DNA of 6,928 nt from the NCBI GenBank assembly GCA_947259475.1, contig CAMYLW010000215.1, positions 1-6,928 of the forward strand, read 5' to 3'. Shown one piece after another: positions 4,819 to 6,928 of this stretch. This DNA comes from Thermodesulfobacteriota bacterium. GTDB lineage: Bacteria > Desulfobacterota > Syntrophobacteria > BM002. Made by a program: the position numbers and the translations under genes. The notes below the pieces were generated by a model that ran no database searches, was not told the DNA's origin, and was given only the letters and a program-made list of their open reading frames with translations. Position 1 is the stretch's first letter. Each line of letters opens with the position of its first letter.

Positions 4819-5118
4819 TCAACTCGGATACTCGCTGGGTCTGCTCTGGTTGGACTTGAATCGACTGGACGTTAAAATGGCTAACTTCAGCAACCCACGC
4901 AAGCCAAAGAAAACAATAGCAAAGGCAAGCAAGGCCGTAGCTGCACCTGCTAGGTGGCATTGCCAGTCTGGTGGATAAGAGTACAACTCAAAAGACTTGG
5001 CATAGACTGCAGTTCGAAACGTCTCTTTGTACACAATCTCTCCGATTGTGTAGCTGGGAACCATTGCTAGAACAGCAGGCACCACAAATATGCGGTTTAT
5101 TCTTCTGCTAAAGTACAT
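4819..5118 (-). CDS. Hypothetical small membrane protein, two predicted helices
   Basis: I do not recognise the family. The 99-residue product has a basic start (MYFSRRINR), a first hydrophobic segment (about 10-29, IFVVPAVLAMVPSYTIGEIV), a polar loop of about 27 residues with many aromatics (FELYSYPPDW, 43-52), a second strongly hydrophobic segment (57-82, with LLAFAIVFFGL) and a basic, serine-rich tail. The arrangement suggests both ends in the cytoplasm with a short external loop. AGAGG nine bases before the ATG supports the start. The gene stands alone on the minus strand between repeat debris and a long spacer. Its product has real membrane-protein composition, whereas the opposite-strand frame (4769-4978) does not. 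Confidence 0.65.
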   Translation of the reverse strand: MYFSRRINRIFVVPAVLAMVPSYTIGEIVYKETFRTAVYAKSFELYSYPPDWQCHLAGAATALLAFAIVFFGLRGLLKLAILTSSRFKSNQSRPSEYPS

Positions 5119-5170
5119 TGCTTAATACCTCTTTCCAGGTTCCTGTTTGATCTTCAGAGAATAAAAGGTG

Positions 5171-5197
5171 ATGATAGCAATGGGTAAACATCTGCAA
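5171..5197 (-). promoter_or_regulatory. Possible extended -10 promoter for the minus-strand membrane gene
   Basis: Read on the minus strand, TGCTATCAT gives an extended -10 (TATCAT, 5176-5171), with a poor TTGCAG -35 at 5197-5192 and a 15-base spacer. It lies 53 bases before the ATG at 5118. It is weakly supported. Confidence 0.3.
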
Positions 5198-5545
5198 GAG
5201 ATATGCCCAGATTTTGCCTAACCTCAAACCTCTTTGAGCTGACACTGCTGTGGAAGGCACAATCCATACTATCAGATTCTGCACGTGCTAATTCATCCGC
5301 TACTCACTGTTGGTATCTGTCTTCCCAATTTATCACCTTTTTTTCCACGATGCGTTTGATATTTTTGGAAGTATAATAAGCTAAGTCTTTAATAACAAAT
5401 GAAAATATGAAGATAACTTATATGGGCACAATATCTGCTTTAAAATATCTTTCTCACCTGATTGAACTGATCTATGAAGAAGATTAAGGTAAAAGCACAA
5501 AGGGTAAATTACCACTGGTCCATCCGGAAAAATTTAAAAGTTTTT
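5198..5545. other. AT-rich spacer without a recognisable gene
   Basis: No reading frame of convincing length or composition was found on either strand. A 26-codon frame (5407-5487, MKITYMGTISALKYLSHLIE then LIYEED) has no ribosome-binding site. A perfect TATAAT (5372-5377) could be the -10 of the downstream gene, but no -35 lies at a normal distance. A seven-T run (5338-5344) has no stem in front of it. GGTAAATTACC (5503-5513) is a small palindrome. Confidence 0.4.
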
Positions 5546-5558
5546 GAGGAGTAGGTTT

Positions 5559-6188
5559 ATGGCTTTATCAAATGGCCTTGAGACGGCTTTTATCTCTTTG
5601 GGCGGAATATTTTGCCTCTACCTGGGCTATCGTATCTTCATCAAAGGCACAGACCGCCAGTTTTATTTATTCTCAGATCTCGAAGGATGGAAGTTCAAGG
5701 TTGCGAATACTGCCCCTGGAATTTTCTTTGCTATCCTGGGCTCAATAATACTTTGTGCTCCGGTTATAGTTAACGTGATATTAATTATGCAGAATCAAAC
5801 TTTTGTAAATTCCTATGCGACTAAATTAATTCTGGAGGAGTTACGAAGTAAAAATGAAATAATTTTGGCAAGTAAGCTCAATGAAAAAGTGTCTGTTTCT
5901 GATTCTCTAACTGCTAGTGCTTCTTCCACAGATAAACTTACACCGAAAAATCCTAAAGCAACAAACAAAGCTATTGTTACAGGTAATGTATTACGCCTCA
6001 GGGCAAAACCAGGTACATATTATCGAGTTATTGGCTCTCTAAAAAAGGGAGATATTGTCACAATTCAAGATACGAGAGGCTCGTGGTTTCGAGTGTCAAC
6101 GGTTACATTTGATGATGGCTGGGTCCACAAGGAATATGTAAGAGCCTTGAAAAGTATGAGTGGAAAGGAGCAGCGCAAATCGTCCTGA
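5559..6188 (+). CDS. Membrane-anchored protein with a C-terminal SH3b domain
   Basis: The 209-residue protein has two hydrophobic segments (about 9-28 and 52-77), a polar Ser/Thr/Lys-rich linker (about 100-137) and a bacterial SH3 domain (SH3_3/SH3b type) at 138-197. The domain shows VLRLRAKPGTYYRVIGSLKK (144-163), GDIVTIQDTRGSWFRV (164-179) and DGWVHKEYV (186-194). SH3b domains typically bind cell-wall peptides or mediate protein contacts, so the domain probably sits outside the inner membrane; this is inference. ATG 5559 is preferred over an in-frame TTG at 5544 because GAGGAG stands seven bases before it. The final residues KSS and the TGA stop lie within a dispersed quasi-palindromic repeat (CGTCCTGAGCCTGTCGAAGG), so the native C-terminus may have been replaced. 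Confidence 0.8.
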   Translation: MALSNGLETAFISLGGIFCLYLGYRIFIKGTDRQFYLFSDLEGWKFKVANTAPGIFFAILGSIILCAPVIVNVILIMQNQTFVNSYATKLILEELRSKNEIILASKLNEKVSVSDSLTASASSTDKLTPKNPKATNKAIVTGNVLRLRAKPGTYYRVIGSLKKGDIVTIQDTRGSWFRVSTVTFDDGWVHKEYVRALKSMSGKEQRKSS

Positions 6189-6201
6189 GCCTGTCGAAGG
6201 G
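6181..6201. repeat. Quasi-palindromic dispersed repeat (CCTGAGCCTGTCGAAGG)
   Basis: CGTCCTGAGCCTGTCGAAGG belongs to a recurring sequence (reverse complement CCTTCGACAGGCTCAGGAC) that I recognise as common between genes in many bacterial genomes. It is an imperfect palindrome. Here it provides the stop codon of the SH3b gene. The claim of wide occurrence is from memory, not from a search. Confidence 0.6.
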
Positions 6202-6222
6202 CTTACTGCTTACTGAAATAGA

Positions 6223-6241
6223 GGTCGGACCAAGCTAAATA
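6223..6241. repeat. Dispersed repeat B, copy 2
   Basis: GGTCGGACCAAGCTAAATA differs by one base from 3256-3274. It directly follows the quasi-palindromic repeat behind the SH3b gene. Confidence 0.65.
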
Positions 6242-6284
6242 GCTGATATACGCTTTTCTGAGACTTATATTTATAAATTTCAGT

Positions 6285-6298
6285 TATATCGCGATATA
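6285..6298. repeat. Perfect 14-bp palindrome (TATATCGCGATATA)
   Basis: The sequence equals its own reverse complement and lies in the spacer between the SH3b and DUF2780-like genes. It could be an operator for the downstream gene, 178 bases away, or a chance palindrome in AT-rich DNA. Confidence 0.5.
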
Positions 6299-6393
6299 GC
6301 GTGGTCCGCCCACGACGTGAAACGCCATTATACCTTTCCAAATCCGCACTTCAAAATCCCCTCTTTCCCCTTTCTCTCCTCAGTCACTTCCAA

Positions 6394-6421
6394 TTGACAA
6401 AGCGCCAGATGATACTTAAAA
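6394..6421 (+). promoter_or_regulatory. Possible promoter for the DUF2780-like gene
   Basis: A perfect TTGACA (6394-6399) is followed after 16 bases by TTAAAA (6416-6421), a mediocre -10. It would give a 5' leader of roughly 48 bases before ATG 6476. Confidence 0.35.
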
Positions 6422-6475
6422 CCTTTTCACTGAATGCAGTTTAGAGCCATGAACCCACAATTCGGGGGGATTGAT

Positions 6476-6928
6476 ATGAAGATAAACACACTACCTGTTA
6501 GTTTCCTTTTGGTTTTCTTGCTTGTTTTCTCTGTGTGTCAGCCAGTCCGTGCAGATGTGATGCAACTTATACCACTGCTGACCAAAAATCTTGGAGTCAC
6601 CGAACCACAGGCCAAGGGCGGGGCTGGAGCTATTTTTGACTACGTGAAACAGAAAGTAAGTGCTGAAGATTTTGCCAAGGTGAACAGCGCCCTCCCTGGT
6701 GTTGATTCCCTCGTGGAATCTGCACCCAAAACCAGCGATTTATCACGACAGGTTGGAGGTCTTTCCCCGGCGTTTGGTGGCAAATCCGACCTGGCTGGAG
6801 GGATGGCCGGTTTAACGGAAAGTTTCGCCAAACTGGGTTTGGATGCTGGCATGGTAGACAAATATGTCAAGACCATCCTGGACTTTAGCCAATCTGAGGC
6901 CGGAACAGCTGTCACAAATATCATCAAG
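6476..6928 (+). CDS. Secreted DUF2780-like protein (3' end beyond the window)
   Basis: The frame is open for 151 codons to the window edge. Residues 1-27 form a classical signal peptide (MKINTLPVSFLLVFLLVFSV, then CQPVRA) with probable cleavage after VRA, so the product should be periplasmic or exported. The mature part reads like the DUF2780 (VcgC/VcgE) family: LGVTEPQAKGGAGAIFDYVK (39-58), SAEDFAKVNSALPGVDSLVE (62-81), SAPK (82-85), then AGLTESFAKLGLDAGMVDKY (110-129) and a LDFSQSEAGT stretch. These proteins are alpha-helical and glycine-rich, and no function is established. GGGGGA (6465-6470) five bases before the ATG is the ribosome-binding site. The family has only a few more residues, so little should be missing. 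Confidence 0.78.
   Translation, partial: MKINTLPVSFLLVFLLVFSVCQPVRADVMQLIPLLTKNLGVTEPQAKGGAGAIFDYVKQKVSAEDFAKVNSALPGVDSLVESAPKTSDLSRQVGGLSPAFGGKSDLAGGMAGLTESFAKLGLDAGMVDKYVKTILDFSQSEAGTAVTNIIK

Noticed and set aside
4769..4978. Plus-strand frame of 69 codons
   Set aside because: It overlaps the minus-strand membrane gene, which has better composition, hydrophobic helices and a ribosome-binding site.
5407..5487. 26-codon open frame in the AT-rich spacer
   Set aside because: No ribosome-binding site, no recognisable motif, and short frames of this size are common in AT-rich DNA.
6640..6927. Minus-strand frame of 95 codons
   Set aside because: It is the complement of the signal-peptide-bearing DUF2780-like gene and has no features of its own.

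Overview
The window looks like an accessory stretch of a mid-GC bacterial chromosome, most plausibly from Desulfobacterota (the former Deltaproteobacteria). That assignment is an inference. It rests on three decayed 5' ends of a RAYT-type (REP-associated tyrosine) transposase gene, on 7-bp tandem repeats of the AGGCACA/AGCATAG kind, on the zinc-ribbon-type 'VGPLALPL' membrane protein family and on a DUF2780-like secreted protein. No rRNA, tRNA, CRISPR array or intact transposase gene was seen.

Layout. Bases 1-718 are non-coding debris: a 7-bp tandem repeat, a RAYT remnant, a MITE-like 200-bp element with 23-25 bp terminal inverted repeats, and a short unassigned stretch. Two full-length enzyme genes then converge: an alpha/beta-hydrolase esterase (+, 719-1507) and an ATP-grasp ligase (-, 1596-2753). 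Immediately behind the ligase start lies the 3' end of an unrelated gene that has lost its 5' part (about 2841-3149). Bases 3150-3532 hold repeats, a second RAYT remnant and a strong hairpin. They lead into a complete higB-higA toxin-antitoxin operon (3533-4179) with a good sigma70-type promoter that contains a perfect palindromic operator. After a third RAYT remnant comes a small membrane-protein pseudogene broken by an in-frame TGA (4386-4664). A two-helix hypothetical membrane protein follows on the minus strand (4819-5118), then about 440 bp of AT-rich spacer. A membrane-anchored SH3b protein (5559-6188) has its stop codon inside a dispersed quasi-palindromic repeat. The last gene is a secreted DUF2780-like protein (6476 onward) that runs off the window.

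How the genes work together. Only two functional units can be argued. The esterase and ATP-grasp enzyme may form a small ligase/hydrolase pair acting on an unknown amide or ester metabolite; this is inference from proximity and family. HigBA is self-contained: HigA should neutralise HigB and repress the promoter through the palindrome. The other genes look like unrelated neighbours separated by repeat debris, as expected of a site that repeatedly gains and loses DNA. No large new multi-gene system is evident. The most unusual signal is the repeated survival of only the first 25-30 codons of the same transposase gene, three times in the same orientation.
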